From Bryobacterales bacterium (lineage in GTDB: Bacteria > Acidobacteriota > Terriglobia > Bryobacterales > Bryobacteraceae): a stretch of DNA of 48,244 nucleotides. Location of the stretch: assembly GCA_003166475.1 (NCBI GenBank), contig PMVV01000355.1, positions 1,966 through 50,209 on the forward strand. Reading direction: 5' to 3'. A program made the position numbers and the translations under genes. Under the pieces are notes generated by a model. The model ran no database searches. It had not been told where the DNA came from and saw nothing but the letters and a program-made list of their open reading frames with translations. Below are positions 45,301-48,244 of the stretch, piece after piece. Each line of letters opens with the position of its first letter. The stretch's first letter is position 1.

Positions 45301-45506
45301 GCCTGTTTCGCAGGGTGGGGTTGGTCACGCTCGGCCATGAAATCGTCGGAAAAACGGCCGAGACTTTGAATAAGTGCGTCCCAGTCCTTATTGGCAGGCG
45401 GGACGGGCAATGTGTTGCGACCCGCTTGGGGAACAATTCGCGGAGGAGCCGGGCGGCCCGACTTGCAGCGCTTGCGAAACAGTTTAGCGTTCTTCAATTC
45501 AACGAT
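45301..45506 (-). pseudogene. Decayed VapB-type antitoxin remnant
   Basis: LKNAKLFRK (frame 1), SRAARLLRELFPK (frame 2), NKDWDALIQSLGRFSDDFMAERDQP (frame 1): the order of a VapB antitoxin, interrupted by frameshifts. Confidence 0.5.
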
Positions 45507-45617
45507 GTCTCCCCAAGAAGGCCACTTTGCCTGCGCCTTCTCATCCTGCCATGTAGCACAAGCCAACCGCTTCGCACTATCGATTCTTAAGCAAAGCCGG
45601 CGAAAACCCTGCAGCAA

Positions 45618-45659
45618 GGCGGCCTGAGAGGCCGCCGCAGGCTGAGAGCCTGCCCCACT
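45618..45659. repeat. Two-hairpin palindromic repeat, copy D
   Basis: GGCGGCCTGAGAGGCCGCCGCAGGCTGAGAGCCTGCCCCACT; abuts the stop codon of smc. Confidence 0.9.
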
Positions 45660-48244
45660 TATGCCGCCGCGTTCTTGAACTTCACCGACACCAACTTGGA
45701 CACGCCCGGCTCCTGCATGGTGACGCCGTACATCGCCGACGCGGCCTCCATGGTCTTCTTGGAGTGGGTGATGACGATGAACTGCGTCCCGGTAGACATC
45801 TCGCGCAGCAGGCGGGTGAGCCGCTCGATGTTGGCTTCGTCCAGCGGCGCATCCACTTCGTCCAGGATGCAGAAGGGGCTGGGCTGATAGCGGAAGATGG
45901 CCATCAGCAGGGCCACCGCCGCCAGCGCCTTCTCGCCGCCGGAGAGCAGCAGCACGTTTTGCAGCTTCTTGCCGGGAGGCGAGGCCACGATGTCGATGCC
46001 GGAATCGGCCAGGTTGGTTTCGTCGGTCAGGCGCATCTCGCCGAGGCCGCCGCCGAACAGCGTCTGGAAGGCTTCGCGGAAATTCTCGTTGATGCGCGCG
46101 AAGGCTTCGGCGAATTTCTGGCGCGAAACCACGTCGATGTCCGCGATGGCCTTCTCGGTATCGCGGATGGAATCGAGCAAATCCTGCCGCTGCACGCTCA
46201 GGAATTCCTGGCGCTGCGAGGCTTCCTGAAACTCCTCCATGGCTTGCGCGTTCACCGGACCGAGCGCCTCGATGCGCGCGCGCACTTCCTCGTAGAGACG
46301 CTCAGCCTCGGCGATGGCTTCGATGTCCGGAACGGTCTCGTCGCCGGCGGTCAATTCCTCGACCGCGCAATTCAGTTCTTTGCGGCTGGTCTCGTCGAGA
46401 TACTTCAGCTCGGCCTGCCGCCGTACCAGGTCCACTTCGATTTGCGAACGGTTGGTGTGCGCCTCTTCCACCTTGACGCGCAGTTGCTTCAACTCGTCTT
46501 CGGTGGCGGCCAGAGTCTCGCGCATGCGCGCTTCTTCGGCGGCCAACTGGTTCACCGCGGCTTCGGTCCGCAAGGCCTGCTCAGCGAGCGCGGCCAGCTT
46601 CCGATCCAACTCGATGTTGTCGGCCAGCAGGCCCGCGCGATGGACGCCGAGGCGCTCGATTTCGCCCGCGATCGCGCTCAGCCGGGACGTGGCTTCCTTA
46701 TGCTGGGCTTCCAGACGGCCCATGGCGGCGCGCTCGGCGCGATGCCGCTCATCGAGCGCGGCCAACTCCGCACGCAGCGCCGAATGGTCTTCGGCGAGCG
46801 CCGCCGCTTCGATCTCTAGCTTCTCCAGGAACTGCCGCTGGTCTTCCAGTTCCTGCTCGCGCTGTTCGCGCAATTCTTCCTTCTGCTCGACGGCCTGCTG
46901 GTTGCGCTCGCGCTGCTGCTGCGACTGCTCGGCATCCCGCTTCAGCCGGTCGAGTTCCAGGCGCGCCACGGAAAGCCGCGAGTTGGCGCGACTGGTGTCG
47001 TCGGCCAGTTTGCGCATTTCGTGTTCCAGCGCCACGCGGTCCTTTTCGCGGGCTTGCTGCACGCCGCGCAAGCGCTCCAACTCGGCGGCCAGGATGCCGA
47101 TCTCGCGGTCCAGATCCTCCAGGCGGGCGACCTGCTCGTCGAGCGCCTTCTGCTTCGCTTGCAGGACAACGCCCAGCTCGCGCGCTTCGCGCTTCATGGC
47201 CAGCGGACCGCTGGCGGTCTTCTTGCCGCCGGTCACGGTGTGGCCGTGATAGCAGAGCCCCTCGGTGGTCAGAAAGTAGAGATGCGGATAGCTGATGGCC
47301 AGGCGTTGGGCCGACGCGCGATCCTCGGCCACGAAGCACAGCGAGACGCGCGGCAGCAGGGTGGCGGCGCGGTCGGTCAAGCCGTTGGTGAGGCGCAGCG
47401 AATCGCTGAGCCGCGACAGGATGCCGGTTTCCGGACCGATGGCCGGCTCCGCCAGATGCAAATGGCCGTTGCCGTTCTTGTCCGGATGCACCAGGAAGGT
47501 GGCGCGTCCGTCGAGCTCGGCGCGCAGGAAATCGAGGCCGCGGTCGGCCTGCGCCCAATTCTCGACGACCACGTATTCCAGCTCGTCGTGCAGGAATTCC
47601 TCGGCGGGCTTTTCGAACTGCGGATCGACTTCCACGAAGTCTGCGAGCACGCCTTGCGGCCGGAGGTCCTGCGCCTTGCCCTTTTCCAGCGCGGCGAAGA
47701 GGCGCTTCACCGATTCGGTGGTGTAGCTGCGGTGCGCCAGCACCTCTTCCAGCGATTCCTTGCGCGCCTTGGTCTGCGAGCATTCCGTGCGCAGTTGGTC
47801 GATGCGGCCGCGCACCTCGACGGCGCTCTGCCGCCGCACGCTCAGATCCTCTTCGGTGCGATGCCGCTCGCCAGCGACCGATTCCAGCTCGAGCTGGCGC
47901 TGCGCCATGGTTTCGGAAAGGGCTTTGCGCGCCACTGCCAGGCGTTCCAACTCGGCGGCGGAGGTTTGCTCTTCCTTCTGCACGCGCGCCGTCTCGCGCT
48001 CGATTCCCGCCAGGTATTCGTTCAGTTGCGCGAGCTGGTTGCGCAGGGTGGATACTTCGCCCAACAGCCGCAGCACCGCCGTGCGGCTGGCTTCGATGGC
48101 CTGCTCGCGTTGGCGGACGGTGGCCTGCAGTTCCTCGCGCAGGCGGTTCTTCTCCAGCATGCGCTCGCGCGATTGGCCGATTTGCTGGTCGAGCGCGGCG
48201 ACCTGCTGTTGGTGCGCGTCCAGGTCCGCGCCGAGGCGGCCCAG
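45659..48244 (-). CDS. smc: Chromosome segregation ATPase SMC, C-terminal part (gene continues beyond window)
   Basis: Hinge-like GVLADFVEVDPQFEKPAEEFLHDELEYVVVENWAQADRGLDFLRAEL; coiled coil; LLLSGGEKALAAVALLMAIF...ILDEVDAPLDEANIERLTRLL. The reading frame is open to the window edge, so the ATG at 48160 is internal. Confidence 0.95.
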   Translation of the reverse strand: MGRLGADLDAHQQQVAALDQQIGQSRERMLEKNRLREELQATVRQREQAIEASRTAVLRLLGEVSTLRNQLAQLNEYLAGIERETARVQKEEQTSAAELERLAVARKALSETMAQRQLELESVAGERHRTEEDLSVRRQSAVEVRGRIDQLRTECSQTKARKESLEEVLAHRSYTTESVKRLFAALEKGKAQDLRPQGVLADFVEVDPQFEKPAEEFLHDELEYVVVENWAQADRGLDFLRAELDGRATFLVHPDKNGNGHLHLAEPAIGPETGILSRLSDSLRLTNGLTDRAATLLPRVSLCFVAEDRASAQRLAISYPHLYFLTTEGLCYHGHTVTGGKKTASGPLAMKREARELGVVLQAKQKALDEQVARLEDLDREIGILAAELERLRGVQQAREKDRVALEHEMRKLADDTSRANSRLSVARLELDRLKRDAEQSQQQRERNQQAVEQKEELREQREQELEDQRQFLEKLEIEAAALAEDHSALRAELAALDERHRAERAAMGRLEAQHKEATSRLSAIAGEIERLGVHRAGLLADNIELDRKLAALAEQALRTEAAVNQLAAEEARMRETLAATEDELKQLRVKVEEAHTNRSQIEVDLVRRQAELKYLDETSRKELNCAVEELTAGDETVPDIEAIAEAERLYEEVRARIEALGPVNAQAMEEFQEASQRQEFLSVQRQDLLDSIRDTEKAIADIDVVSRQKFAEAFARINENFREAFQTLFGGGLGEMRLTDETNLADSGIDIVASPPGKKLQNVLLLSGGEKALAAVALLMAIFRYQPSPFCILDEVDAPLDEANIERLTRLLREMSTGTQFIVITHSKKTMEAASAMYGVTMQEPGVSKLVSVKFKNAAA

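Noticed and set aside
44334-45617. 427-aa minus-strand ORF
   Set aside because: Mostly antisense to the aldolase; only the 45301-45506 part carries a protein-like signal (VapB-like remnant).

Overview
This GC-rich window looks like Acidobacteria (Solibacter/Bryobacter-like) chromosome. Supporting signs are a TIGR03436-type VWA protein, an ADOP-type permease, an Oar-like carboxypeptidase-regulatory/TonB receptor, ECF sigma factor + Ser/Thr kinase pairs and large secreted beta-repeat proteins. No rRNA, tRNA, CRISPR array, phage or intact transposase was recognised. Main observations: (1) a dispersed family of short structured palindromic repeats, about ten copies or fragments, built from two consecutive hairpins, with compensatory changes between copies and one near-perfect inverted dimer that resembles a REPIN (9819-9903); (2) a HigBA toxin-antitoxin locus whose toxin is broken by an internal deletion plus frameshift while the antitoxin is intact, and a possible decayed VapB remnant elsewhere; (3) two ECF-sigma/STPK-TPR modules flanking a 5-kb gene for a tandem-repeat extracellular protein; (4) four tandem paralogous small secreted proteins; (5) a split heptose pathway in which the adenylyltransferase is fused to a GmhB-type phosphatase instead of to the kinase. 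All assignments come from reading the sequence and ORF translations by eye; no database search was run.
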